A stretch of DNA of 22,235 nt from Roseateles_B flavus (GTDB taxonomy: Bacteria; Pseudomonadota; Gammaproteobacteria; Burkholderiales; Burkholderiaceae_C): NCBI RefSeq assembly GCF_039872765.1, contig NZ_JBDPZC010000022.1, positions 1-22,235 of the forward strand. Reading direction: 5' to 3'. Position 1 is the stretch's first letter; each line of letters starts with the position of its first letter. This document shows, piece after piece, positions 6,139 through 15,271 of the stretch. Both the position numbers and the translations under genes were made by a program. The notes beneath the pieces were generated by a model. The model did no database searches, was not told the origin of the DNA, and saw nothing but the letters and a program-made list of their open reading frames with translations.

Positions 6139-7491
6139 TCAGCGTGCCAGAGTCTTGTTGAGTTCTTCCAGATGCTCCGCGCGCAGCTGTCCGGTGGCCT
6201 CGCGCAGCCTGAGTTGGCCCATCAGCAGCGCATAGCGTGCCTTGGCCAGGTCGCGCTGGGTCTCGTAGCGCTGGGCCTCGGCATTGAGCACATCCAGACT
6301 CAGCCGCACGCCGGCCCTGTAGCCGCGCTGGGTGGCCTCCAGCGACTGCTGGCTGGAGATGGCGGCTGTTTCCAGCGCGCTGAGCTGCGCACGGGCCGAT
6401 TGCATCTGAAAGTAGGCACGCTCAGTGGCTTCAGCGACGGAGCGCCGCGTTGCCTCCAACTCGTCCTCCGCCTTGCTCTCCAGGATCAGGGTCTCCCGGA
6501 GGCGGTTGTCGATGGCATGCCCCGCGAAGATGGGCAGGTTCAGCTCCACGCCAATGCTGGCTTGGCGCGTGGAACCGGCAAGGCCCTGGGCCTGAGCGGC
6601 AGTGCCTGTCTGACGGCTGTAGCCGAGCGAGGACACCAGCTCCACGGTAGGCAGGGCGCCTGCGCGGGCCCGCTCGGTGCCGGCCCTGGCGGCAGCCAGC
6701 GTCAAGTGAGCACGCTGCAGGATTGGATGCTCGGCCTCATCGGCGGCCCACGATGCCAGCTCGCGCTGTTCGAGTTCGGGCAGCACTACAGGCTGGGCCA
6801 GCGGTGCCGGGCTGAGCCCGGGACGCCCTGTCAACCTGGCCAAGGCCAGGCGAGCGATGCGCAGCTCGTTCTCCGCGGCCTGCTCCTGGGCCGCAGCCAG
6901 GTCAAAGCGCGCCTGGGCGTCGCGCACATCGGTGATGATGCCGGTGCCGGCCTTGTACTGGAGCTGGGCTGCGTTGAGCTGCCCCTGGATGGACTCCTTG
7001 CTCCTCTGGGTTGCCGTAAGAACGTCCTGGGCCGAGAGTACGTCGAAGTAGGCCCTAGCCACCTGGACGATGAAGGCCTGCTGCGTCAGCTCGTAGTCCC
7101 GCTGTGCCAACTGCTCCTCGATGCCTGAGCGCCTCAGGTCCGCCGTGTGCTGGCGGTTGAACAGCGCCTGGCGCAGCACCAGGTTCGCCGTCGTGGTGGT
7201 GCCGTAAAGCGGAGCACTATCGGACGCGACCTCGCCGGAGGGGAGGCTCTGCCGCCTGCGTGTGCTGCTTCCTTCAAGGCTGATGGCGGGCAGGAACAGC
7301 GCCCGGGCCTGCGCTGCGCGCGGCAGGGCCGCATCGCGCTGGCGCTGGGCGGCCCGCAGACCGGCGTCCTGCTTGTAGGCCGCATCGAAGACCTGGACCA
7401 GGTCCTCCGCATGGACCTGGCCGCAAGCTGCCGATGCGGCAAGCACCAGAGCGAGGCGCGTGCGCCTCGCGAAAAATGGCTTCAAAAGCAT
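6139..7491 (-). CDS. TolC-family outer membrane efflux channel
   Basis: A 450-residue protein with a signal peptide (basic start, hydrophobic core, cut after VHA near residue 28). It has the duplicated long-helix plan of TolC: AYKQDAGLRAAQRQRDAA in the first repeat and AEHPILQRAHLTLAAARAGTERARAGALPTVELV in the second. Each is followed by amphipathic beta-strand segments and long coiled helices such as YFDVLSAQDVLTATQRS and AYFQMQSARAQLSALETAA. The motif LPIFAG before the second helical pair is typical. It would form the trimeric channel across the outer membrane and periplasm. It is the last gene of the block, 24 bp after the MacB-type permease, and so completes a MacAB-TolC-type exporter for the peptide made by the NRPS. 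The ATG at 7491 lacks an evident Shine-Dalgarno sequence, so translation may be coupled. Confidence 0.92.
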   Translation of the reverse strand: MLLKPFFARRTRLALVLAASAACGQVHAEDLVQVFDAAYKQDAGLRAAQRQRDAALPRAAQARALFLPAISLEGSSTRRRQSLPSGEVASDSAPLYGTTTTANLVLRQALFNRQHTADLRRSGIEEQLAQRDYELTQQAFIVQVARAYFDVLSAQDVLTATQRSKESIQGQLNAAQLQYKAGTGIITDVRDAQARFDLAAAQEQAAENELRIARLALARLTGRPGLSPAPLAQPVVLPELEQRELASWAADEAEHPILQRAHLTLAAARAGTERARAGALPTVELVSSLGYSRQTGTAAQAQGLAGSTRQASIGVELNLPIFAGHAIDNRLRETLILESKAEDELEATRRSVAEATERAYFQMQSARAQLSALETAAISSQQSLEATQRGYRAGVRLSLDVLNAEAQRYETQRDLAKARYALLMGQLRLREATGQLRAEHLEELNKTLAR

Positions 7492-7515
7492 AGAGCTGGC
7501 GATTGTGTTGAGTTG

Positions 7516-8819
7516 CTATTCGTAGCGCAGGGCTTCGATGGGTGCGAGACCGGCCGCGTTGCTGGCTGGGATGATGCCGAACACCATGCCGACGAAGCCT
7601 GAGAAGCCACAGGCCCCCGCCACAGCCCACCAGGGCACGGTGGGATCGGGGAAGTTGGGAATCAGCTTGGCAATGCCAAAGCCCAGGCCGTAGCCGGCGG
7701 CCACGCCGATCAGGCCGCCCAGCATCGCCAGCACCACGGCTTCCATAAGGAACTGCATCAGGATGAAGTGCCGTGGCGCACCCAGGGCCTTGACGATGCC
7801 GATCTCCCGGGTCCGCTCGGTGACGGACACCAGCATGATGTTCATGATGCCCACGCCCCCGACCAGCAGCGAGATGCTCACCACCCCCGCAACCACCAGC
7901 GTCACGATGGTGGTGATCTCCTTGAAGGATTTGGCCAGCGAATCGGCCGACTCCACGATGAAGTCATCCGCCTGCCCCTGCTTGAGCTGGTGAGCGCGGC
8001 GCAACAGGCTGCTCACGCGTGCCTTGACGGCGCCCGCCTGGTCCATGTCCGTCACTGTGAAGGTGATGGACAGATCGGGCTGGTCCGTCACGCCAGTGAC
8101 GGAAAGTGCCGTGTGGTAGGGCATCAGCAGGTAGTTGTCCTGGCTGACGCCGAACATCTCGCCGCGCGGCTCCATCAGCCCGACGACCTTGAACCACTCG
8201 CTGCCGATCTGGATGTAGTGGCCCGACGGGTCGGCCGGGAGCTTCAGGTCACGCCGTAGCCGCTCGCCCAGCACCACGACGCGCCGTCGCGTGTCGTCGT
8301 CGCTGTCGGTCAGGAAGCGGCCGTAGCGCGGGTAGGACTGCTGGACGTCCTGGTAGCGGCTCGTGGTTCCCAGCATGACACCGGTGCCCACATTGGGGCC
8401 GTTGCGGATCTCGACGTTGCCGCCACCGCCCGCGACGATGGGGGTGATGTGCCGGATGCCGTCCACGCCGTGCTTGATCTGGTCCAGGTCGGTCAGGCGC
8501 AAGCGATTGATCTTGCCGCGCAGCTCGTCCTCCAGCGGCGTTTCTGCGCGCACGGTCAGGGCGTTGCCCCCAAGGCTCTGGAACTGGCGCGAGATCGAGC
8601 TGGACAGCCCCTGCACCAGGGCCACCACGGCGATGACAGACGCCACGCCGATGATGATGCCCAGCATGGTCAGGAAGCTGCGAAGGCCGTGGGCCCGGAT
8701 GCTGGCCAGGGCGGAGCGCATGGCCTCTTGCAAGGCATAGAGCCCGACCCGCTGATCGCTGCCCTCCTCGCCCGTGAAGTCGTCCAAGGCCGCCGGGGCC
8801 TCGGTCTGGCTTGCTGTGT

Positions 8820-8823
<4 letters not shown>
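7516..8823 (-). CDS. MacB-type ABC permease
   Basis: A 435-residue permease of the MacB/FtsX type. One membrane helix lies near the start (about 50-72, LTMLGIIIGVASVIAVVALV). A large periplasmic domain follows (about 75-310), then three C-terminal helices. The MacB signature GGVGIMNIMLVSVTERTREIG follows the second helix, and the protein ends in P-I-E-A-L-R-Y-E as in many family members. Unlike E. coli MacB, the ATPase is a separate protein encoded just upstream. The start codon overlaps the ATPase stop by four bases (ATGA), which implies coupled translation. It should drive export of the NRPS product from the periplasm or inner membrane through the adaptor and TolC-type channel. Such mechanotransmission exporters commonly carry lipopeptides and siderophores; the cargo here is inferred. 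Confidence 0.92.
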
Positions 8824-9545
<722 letters not shown>

Positions 9546-9575
9546 GACGGTGTCTCTTGGCTCAAGGCCGGCTGG

Positions 9576-10793
9576 TCAGGACGGCTTGCCGCCTTTTTGG
9601 TGACTGTCACGGGCCTCGGCACGGTCCTGGCTGCGCACTGCCTCGCCGTCGGACAGGAAGCGCAGGGTCTTCGCCGGACCGGTGATCACGGTCTCGCCCG
9701 TCTTCAGTCCGCGGGTGACTTCGATGAAGGTGTCATCGGCCAGGCCAATCTCCACGGGACGGCGCACGGCGCGGCGATTGTCCATGACGAAGACGAAGGC
9801 GCGGGTCTTGTCGTCGCGTCCTTCGCTGGATTCATAGTGGACGGCCTGAACCGGAACACCGGGATTCTTGGCCTCGCCGCTTTGGCTCACGGCGATCTCG
9901 GCCCGGCAGCTCATGCCTGGATGGAAGGGCAGGCCCTCGTTCTCCAGCTTGACCCGCACGGGGTAGCTGCGGCTCTGTCCCGGGTTCTGCTTGGGGGCCA
10001 TGGCGACCTGCTCCACACGACCACGGAAGGCGCGGTCGGGAAAGGCGGCGGGAACAATGCGAACCCCCTGCCCCTTGGACAGCCGGGCCACGTCGGTCTC
10101 GTCGACGTTGATCTCGGCAAAGGTGCTGCGCGTGTCGGCAATGGTCATCAGCGTCGAGCCTGCAATGCTGACGGCGGCCGGCACCGCCGTCTCGCCGGGC
10201 TTGATGCTGACCAGGGTCACCTTGCCGTCGATGGGCGCGTGGATCTCCGTCTTGGCCAGGCGGTCCTGGGCCTGACGCAGCTGCGCCTGCGCTTGCTTGA
10301 CCGTCTCCCGGCCGGTGCGCAGCTCGACGGCGGCCAGGTCCACCTGGGCCTGCATTTCGTCGTACTTCGTCGGCTCGACGAGATCATGGCGGCGCAGCTC
10401 GGCATAGCGCTTGGCACGCACCGTCAGGGCTTCCAGGTTCACGCGCTGGCGTTCCACCTGCAGCTCCGACTGGCGCAGACTGGCTTGCAGCTGCAAGGTC
10501 TCCGCGCGAGGGGACTCGTCCTCCAGTCGGATCAGCAGCTGCCCCTTGCGCACCGCGTCCCCTTCCTTGACCAGCACCTCGTTGACGCGGGCGATGATCT
10601 CAGGCACCAGGGTGACCTGACTCTCGTAGACCAGGGTGCCCGAGGCCAGGATGGACGGCGACGGCGCACGCAGCACCACCTTCTCGGTCTCGACGTCCTT
10701 GACTTGCTTGCCGCGCGCCAGCTTCACGCCGACCGGCACGACCAGGACCAGGGCGATCGCGGCAGCGGCCGCCCATTTCTTGCTTTTGCTCAT
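9576..10793 (-). CDS. MacA-type periplasmic adaptor (membrane fusion protein)
   Basis: A 405-residue adaptor with an N-terminal membrane anchor (about 7-25) and a first lipoyl half-motif (VNEVLVKEGDAVRKGQLLIRL). A long helical hairpin covers about 90-170 (AETLQLQASLRQSELQVERQR and QAQAQLRQAQDRLAK). The second lipoyl half-motif is KTEIHAPIDGKV. Beta-barrel and membrane-proximal domains follow, with GLKTGETVITGP near the end. This is the HlyD/MacA architecture. It links the inner-membrane ABC permease to the TolC-type channel. It begins one base after the stop of the YIP1-family gene with no separate Shine-Dalgarno sequence, so translational coupling is likely. The C-terminus is unusually charged (RAEARDSHQKGGK). 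Confidence 0.93.
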   Translation of the reverse strand: MSKSKKWAAAAAIALVLVVPVGVKLARGKQVKDVETEKVVLRAPSPSILASGTLVYESQVTLVPEIIARVNEVLVKEGDAVRKGQLLIRLEDESPRAETLQLQASLRQSELQVERQRVNLEALTVRAKRYAELRRHDLVEPTKYDEMQAQVDLAAVELRTGRETVKQAQAQLRQAQDRLAKTEIHAPIDGKVTLVSIKPGETAVPAAVSIAGSTLMTIADTRSTFAEINVDETDVARLSKGQGVRIVPAAFPDRAFRGRVEQVAMAPKQNPGQSRSYPVRVKLENEGLPFHPGMSCRAEIAVSQSGEAKNPGVPVQAVHYESSEGRDDKTRAFVFVMDNRRAVRRPVEIGLADDTFIEVTRGLKTGETVITGPAKTLRFLSDGEAVRSQDRAEARDSHQKGGKPS

Positions 10794-10794
10794 G

Positions 10795-11481
10795 TTATGC
10801 GCGCACCAGGATGATCAGGGCCCAAACACCGTAGTAGACCGACCACGGGACCATGGAGAAAGCCACGGAAAAGGCCATGGACCGGCCGCTCCAGGCCTTC
10901 ACCCCGATTGCGCTCAGCCACCAGACCCAGGGATGGAGGATGGTCAGGGTCGACAGCCAGCCATGCCAGGGGCTGTTGCGCGGGACATGGAAGAGCAGCT
11001 CGTTGAGCGACAGCACGTTGAGCTCCTCCTGGGCCACCTGCCCGTTCGGATGCATCAGCATGAAGCCCATGGAGACCAGCAGGATCAGGAGCAGCGGGAG
11101 TGCGCTCCAGCAGCTCAGGGCCATCCAGTGCTTGAAGGAGCGCTCGATATTGGCCATGCGGCCGGCCAGCAGGAAGTAGCTGCTCTCCAAAAGCCTGGCC
11201 ACGGTCAGACCGATGAGCACGGCTGCCGTCGAGGTGCCGATGACGACGCCGCGGGACAACAAGGGGGAGGACTCCGCGTCGCTGCCCGACTGGCTGGCCG
11301 GGCGCAGGACGTTGTCGTTGAGCCAGTTGAAGTCGACCATCTGGAAGTAGCCGAAGAGGCCGACTGCGGAGCCCAGCACCAGCAGCAGCAGGGGGAACCA
11401 GAAGCGGGGGCGCTCCCCCAGCGCGTTGAAGGCGGCCTGCGGCTCGAGCAGGATTTGACTGGCAATTTGTAGATTGTTCAT
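10795..11481 (-). CDS. YIP1-family inner membrane protein
   Basis: A 228-residue protein with five membrane segments. These are approximately FWFPLLLLVLGSAVGLFGYF, then GVVIGTSTAAVLIGL, WSALPLLLILLVSMGFML, a Trp-rich segment before IGVKAW, and a last one ending YYGVWALIILV. The amphipathic start (LLEPQAAFNALGERPRFWFP) and the five-helix plan fit the Yip1 domain family (PF04893). Its bacterial role is not well defined. It is separated by one base from the MacA-type gene, so it is part of the export unit and may help adaptor assembly or handle a membrane-bound substrate. A 96-bp gap upstream, the largest within the block, could hold a separate promoter for the export half, but I see no clear one. 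The Shine-Dalgarno AAGG is eight bases before the ATG. Confidence 0.75.
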   Translation of the reverse strand: MNNLQIASQILLEPQAAFNALGERPRFWFPLLLLVLGSAVGLFGYFQMVDFNWLNDNVLRPASQSGSDAESSPLLSRGVVIGTSTAAVLIGLTVARLLESSYFLLAGRMANIERSFKHWMALSCWSALPLLLILLVSMGFMLMHPNGQVAQEELNVLSLNELLFHVPRNSPWHGWLSTLTILHPWVWWLSAIGVKAWSGRSMAFSVAFSMVPWSVYYGVWALIILVRA

Positions 11482-11577
11482 GATCTGCCTTGTTAATTGA
11501 TTTGTAAGAACGGGGCGCAGGCGATCACGGACCGGCCAAGCCAGGCCCGGAATTCTCGCGGCGCGATTGTGCCGTTG

Positions 11578-13071
11578 TCAGATGACCATGTTGAGTGTGG
11601 ACGGCCTGCTGGCGGGCGCGGCGCTCCGGTCGCTCAGCCACCAATCGGCCAGCGCCTTGACATGAGGGGCGCGCAGGATGGTCATGTGGTTGCCCGGACC
11701 GTCCCATTGGCTCAGCTGCGGCAGCAGCTGGCGCCAGCCCTGCGCCATGGCCGCGGCCTTGCGCGCCACCTCCTGAGCCGGCAGCCGCGAATCAGGCACC
11801 AGGACCAGACGCGCCGGCACCGTGCAGCTGGGGCCCGGCTGATAGACGGTACGCAGGGCCGCGCCGAAGGTCCGCAGCGGTCCCAGCAACAGCTGCGGAC
11901 GCGCCCGTGCCGGCAGCAGGCCCACCCGGACCGCTGCCTGGAACACTTGCTGGAGCCGGCCGGCGTCGTCAAGAGACGCCAGCGCAGCGCTGCTGAGCCC
12001 CAGGGAGCGCTCGGCGACCAGCTCCAGGCTTTCAATGAACTGCTCCATCACCTCCAGCGGGGTGTACTCACGGCCGAGCGTGCCCTGCGTCCCCGGGGCC
12101 TCGCTGTCGATCAGGGTCAGGGATGCCGCGGGCCGGTTGGCCGCCTGCAGCAGGCCGGCGATGTGGAAGGCGACCCAGCCGCCAAAGGAATGACCGAGCA
12201 GATGCACGGGCCCGTTGCCCTGTACGGACTCGATGGCACTCATGCACTGGGCCGCCGCGGCTTCGACGCTGGCATGCGGGACCATCAGGCCGTCAACACC
12301 ACGCGGCTGCAAGCCGTGCACCGACCAGTCCGGCCCCAGGGCACCTGCCAGCGCTGCGAAGCCGGTGATGCTGTCTCCGGCGCCCGGAATGCAGAAGAGC
12401 GGCGCATGCCTGTTGAGCGGGCTCTGTCGCCCGGACTGGATGACGATATGGGGCTGGTAGTCCAGTTCTGGCGCACGGGAGCGGCCAATCTCGGGCTTGG
12501 CCTGCAAGGCCATCAGCTGGGCGGCCAATGCGCGCACGGTGGCCCGCGCGCCAAGGCCTGGCCCCTGCTGCGCCAGCTGAAGCCCTGGCAGGCTGCCGCT
12601 CCAGCCGGCCTGCTCGCTAGGGGCGAACAGGTGGACCGAGAGCGCCGCGGCCGGCATGGGCAGGTCCGCGGCGAGGTCCGGCTGCGGCCCGAGCAGGCCG
12701 ATGAACTCGACCTCCTGGTCCTGACCCAGCAGCTGCAGCGCGATCTCGTAGGCCAGGATGCCGAAGGCGCCGACGCCAGCGAGCCGATAGGGCCCGTTCG
12801 GCTGAATGCGCCGGATGGTGCGCAACATGCTGGCGGCCTGCCCTTCGCGCGTGGCGGCATGGCGGCCGGCATGGCGTCCCAGCAGGTAGACGGGCATGGC
12901 GCCCGACAGGTACTTGTTGAGATCTTGCAGGTCGATCTGGCCTGTATTCCGGCCCTGTGCAACGAACAACGGCGTCTGCTTCCCACCCTGTCGAAGCGGC
13001 ACGAAGCCGGCCCGCAGGGAATCGTCGCTCAATAGGTGAGCGGCGATGGCCTCGCCCTCTTTGTTCACCAT
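11578..13071 (-). CDS. Free-standing tandem thioesterase, first domain degenerate
   Basis: A 497-residue cytoplasmic protein made of two thioesterase-like domains. The second (about 222-485) is a normal NRPS-type alpha/beta-hydrolase: PLFCIPGAG start, nucleophile Ser295 in GHSFGG, Asp322 in LTLIDSE, His462 in GNHMTIL. The first (about 30-175) aligns by its PLFVAQGR start and PNGPYRLAG...LAYEIALQLL core, but the nucleophile position is Gly101 (GVGAFG) and the Asp position reads LLGP, so it should be inactive. It also seems shortened. Likely roles are editing of mis-primed carrier domains (type II function) or a second release step for the NRPS encoded upstream. I chose the ATG at 13071, preceded by GGGAG eight bases away, over a TTG at 13086. 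Confidence 0.85.
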   Translation of the reverse strand: MVNKEGEAIAAHLLSDDSLRAGFVPLRQGGKQTPLFVAQGRNTGQIDLQDLNKYLSGAMPVYLLGRHAGRHAATREGQAASMLRTIRRIQPNGPYRLAGVGAFGILAYEIALQLLGQDQEVEFIGLLGPQPDLAADLPMPAAALSVHLFAPSEQAGWSGSLPGLQLAQQGPGLGARATVRALAAQLMALQAKPEIGRSRAPELDYQPHIVIQSGRQSPLNRHAPLFCIPGAGDSITGFAALAGALGPDWSVHGLQPRGVDGLMVPHASVEAAAAQCMSAIESVQGNGPVHLLGHSFGGWVAFHIAGLLQAANRPAASLTLIDSEAPGTQGTLGREYTPLEVMEQFIESLELVAERSLGLSSAALASLDDAGRLQQVFQAAVRVGLLPARARPQLLLGPLRTFGAALRTVYQPGPSCTVPARLVLVPDSRLPAQEVARKAAAMAQGWRQLLPQLSQWDGPGNHMTILRAPHVKALADWWLSDRSAAPASRPSTLNMVI

Positions 13072-13107
13072 GTCGTGTTCTCCCAATTGAAGATGTGGCC
13101 CTCGGGA

Positions 13108-13524
13108 TCACTCCGAGGCACGCAGCTTGTACTTGCGGACGATGCCCTTGTCGTCGAGGATGACTGTCAGCTCGCGCCGGGTGCCCGTCATCTCCATCAC
13201 GTCGGAGATTTCGCCGACCACAGGGATCAGGCCGACCAGCAACGGAACGCCCGGCTTGTCGACGTACACCCAGGCTTCCCAGCCGCTGTCAAAGCGCACC
13301 TTGTCGCCCTCCCCCATGGCCTGCACCAGTTCGGCGCGGCTTGTCTTGTTCACGACCAGCACCTGCTCCGGCGCCTTGCGGGCGGCAGCCTGGCCGCCGC
13401 CGAGATCCGCCGTCGCGCAGCCCTGCAGACCGGTCAGGGCCAGCAAGGAGGCCAGTGCGAGCGCCTGCCAGGGGCCGCGCAGGCGGCCTTGCGCCGCCAG
13501 GTCTTGCGTGCCAGCGCCCCTCAT
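13108..13524 (-). CDS. Small BamE/SmpA-like lipoprotein
   Basis: A 138-residue protein with a lipoprotein signal: a hydrophobic stretch about 20-32 and lipobox LQGC with acceptor Cys36. The first 15 residues are an unusually long N-region. The mature part contains SRAELVQAMGEGDKVRFDSG followed by EAWVY, the helix-then-strand pattern of BamE/SmpA-OmlA-fold lipoproteins. A hydrophobic strand pair (PLLVGLIPVVGEISD) and a final ELTVILDDKGIVRKYKL strand follow. The likely location is the periplasmic face of the outer membrane. It overlaps the hydrolase gene upstream by four bases (ATGA) and sits 36 bp before the tandem thioesterase gene, so it is in the NRPS operon. A role in peptide transport, resistance or envelope assembly is possible but unproven. 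Confidence 0.75.
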   Translation of the reverse strand: MRGAGTQDLAAQGRLRGPWQALALASLLALTGLQGCATADLGGGQAAARKAPEQVLVVNKTSRAELVQAMGEGDKVRFDSGWEAWVYVDKPGVPLLVGLIPVVGEISDVMEMTGTRRELTVILDDKGIVRKYKLRASE

Positions 13525-14441
13525 TTGCGAACCTCCGCGCTGAGCTGCTGGACCGCCGAGATCACGGTATCGGGCCTGTCCTTCTGGATGTAATGCCCCG
13601 AGTCAGCAATGAGCTCCGCCCCGCGGCGGGCGCCCGTCATGGACACCCAGTCCTGGCGCAGGCCCTGAAGCATGCGCTCGTAGCTGCCCCGCTCCTCCAT
13701 CTTGAACTTGCCGCTCACCAGTAGGCGCACAGGCTGGCGCAGCGGCTGTCGGGTGTTGATGCGCTGCAGGCAGTCGGTCTGCTGGTCGAACTCACGCCGG
13801 TCGGCGCTGCTGAAGGCGATGGCCCGCACACCCTTGATCAGCAGGGCGGCGCCGGGCGCCTCGGCCTGCACCGTTTCCCAGTGACGCGGATGGGTGGGGT
13901 CCAGGAGCACCAGCCCTGCGACGTCCTCCGGATACATCTTGGCAAAGACATACTGGTAGAGCCCCCCCAGGGAGTGGCCGACGAGGATGTACGGCGGCGG
14001 CACACCGGCGTCCTGGAGCAGGCGGCGCTCCTCGCTGGCAATGGTGCAGGGGTCCCTGGAGGCATCGGTCGAGGGCGTGTCGGCCCGGCCCGGGCGGTCG
14101 AAGGCAATCACCAAGTGCTGCTGGGAAAGCCCGGGGATCACGCTCTTCCAGGCGCTCTTGTCGTCTTGCAGGCCGGCCTGCAGCACCACGGCCGGCAGAC
14201 GGCTGCCTGTACGGAGGTAGCTGCGCTCGGTGAAGACTCGTCCCTTGCTGCTGTCCAGGCCGGCGTCCGAGGACTCCGGGCGCGTGGGCTCGGAGGCGCA
14301 GCCGGCCAGGCCTGCCAGGGCCGCAAGGGCGATGGCTGAGCAAAGTTGCGAGCCCAGGCCGCGCCGGGGCCGGGCTGAAGGGGCAGGTAGGACGGCAGCG
14401 TCGCCGGCCATGAACAGGAGGGAGTTGGATGCTTGCTTCAT
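13521..14441 (-). CDS. Alpha/beta-hydrolase lipoprotein
   Basis: A 306-residue protein in which a charged N-region is followed by LAALAGLAGC, a lipobox with Cys48, so it should be a periplasmic lipoprotein. The catalytic fold is clear: AVVLQAGLQDD oxyanion-side strand, FDRPGRADT (the D-R-P-G turn), nucleophile Ser157 in VGHSLGG, Asp181 in LVLLDPTHP and His283 in IADSGHYIQ. It belongs to the broad alpha/beta-hydrolase fold family; the substrate is unknown. Within this operon it could hydrolyse, mature or cyclise the exported peptide, or give self-protection. The frame is open further upstream, to 14624. That part overlaps the preceding gene and is low quality, so I start at ATG 14441; ATG 14411 is an alternative. 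Neither has a strong Shine-Dalgarno sequence. Confidence 0.8.
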   Translation of the reverse strand: MKQASNSLLFMAGDAAVLPAPSARPRRGLGSQLCSAIALAALAGLAGCASEPTRPESSDAGLDSSKGRVFTERSYLRTGSRLPAVVLQAGLQDDKSAWKSVIPGLSQQHLVIAFDRPGRADTPSTDASRDPCTIASEERRLLQDAGVPPPYILVGHSLGGLYQYVFAKMYPEDVAGLVLLDPTHPRHWETVQAEAPGAALLIKGVRAIAFSSADRREFDQQTDCLQRINTRQPLRQPVRLLVSGKFKMEERGSYERMLQGLRQDWVSMTGARRGAELIADSGHYIQKDRPDTVISAVQQLSAEVRK

Positions 14442-14490
14442 GGATTGGAATTCAAAAAAGGTGCTTGTAGGGGTGTTGGCCGCACCTGGC

Positions 14491-15264
14491 TCAAGGCAGC
14501 GGCTCCAGGTATTCGAAGACCACTTGCGTGTCATCCGGCCAGGCGCTGTCGTGCAAGGGCAAGCGAACCACCCGGTCGCGAAGATGCGGCCAGTCCAGCA
14601 GCGGCAGGCGGCTGGCCGGCGCACCCATGCCGTAGAGCGACTCCTGGGTCAGCAGCACGCGGCGCCGGCTGCCGGACACCAGCGTCACCTCGAACACCGG
14701 CCGGTCGGCGAAGATCGGGTAGAAGGCCTGGGACATCTCGCAGGCCCTGCCCGGGTTGGAGGCCATCAGGGCCTGATTGGCGCGGCTGGGTGGCACCACC
14801 ATCAGGCCCGCGTTGAGGTCCACCCGGCACTGCAGGCGCAGATCGCCCAGCCGCCTCACATGGGCGGGCAGACCGGGTGTGCGCACCACGGGGCGCCAGG
14901 CGAAGCTGCCCTCGGGCTGATTGGACTGCAGCACGGCATCGGGGCCGTTGAGATCGGGGCGCACGGGCACTTTGAAGGAGCCGTCCGCCTCCAGCGTCAG
15001 CGGCGCCCGCGCCCCTCCGGAAACGATGGCCAGCGTCGGCCGGACCGCCCCGGCCCCCTGCCGGCGTGGATACAGCTGGAAGCTCAGGGAGGCATTGGGC
15101 GCCAGGGCCCGGTGTGCGGCGAAAGCCTCGATGCCCTTGAGCACCCCGGCATAGGAGCGCTGGTCCAGCGGGGCCGCAGCCGGCGAATCAGCGGCCATGA
15201 CGGAGCCCCCGGCCATCAGACAGGCCGCGACGGCGATGAAATGCAATGAATTGATCTTTCTCAT
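14491..15264 (-). CDS. Secreted protein of unknown function in the NRPS operon
   Basis: A 257-residue protein with a typical signal peptide (MRKINSLHF, hydrophobic core, cut after VMA at residue 24). I do not recognise the family. The mature part has beta-rich segments (SLSFQLYPRRQGAG, APLTLEADGSFKVPV, RVLLTQESLYG) and two cysteines (in LQCRVD and RACEMSQ) that could form a disulfide. It has no evident catalytic motif. The middle reads like a sandwich domain. It starts 7 bp after the NRPS stop, with GAAGG inside the end of the NRPS gene, so expression is coupled to peptide synthesis. I chose the ATG at 15264 with that site; the longer frame to 15339 overlaps the NRPS and lacks signal-peptide logic. 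Confidence 0.75.
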   Translation of the reverse strand: MRKINSLHFIAVAACLMAGGSVMAADSPAAAPLDQRSYAGVLKGIEAFAAHRALAPNASLSFQLYPRRQGAGAVRPTLAIVSGGARAPLTLEADGSFKVPVRPDLNGPDAVLQSNQPEGSFAWRPVVRTPGLPAHVRRLGDLRLQCRVDLNAGLMVVPPSRANQALMASNPGRACEMSQAFYPIFADRPVFEVTLVSGSRRRVLLTQESLYGMGAPASRLPLLDWPHLRDRVVRLPLHDSAWPDDTQVVFEYLEPLP

Positions 15265-15271
15265 GGGACCT

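Noticed and set aside
11497..13035. Plus-strand open frame of 512 codons
   Set aside because: Antisense of the tandem thioesterase gene, which has GHSFGG, Asp and His motifs in place.
13072..13086. TTG start for the tandem thioesterase
   Set aside because: The TTG overlaps the GGGAG that serves as ribosome site for the ATG at 13071.
14442..14624. Longer N-terminus for the hydrolase lipoprotein
   Set aside because: The extra 61 residues overlap the preceding gene, are Trp/Cys/Arg-rich and would place the lipoprotein signal more than 100 residues into the protein.
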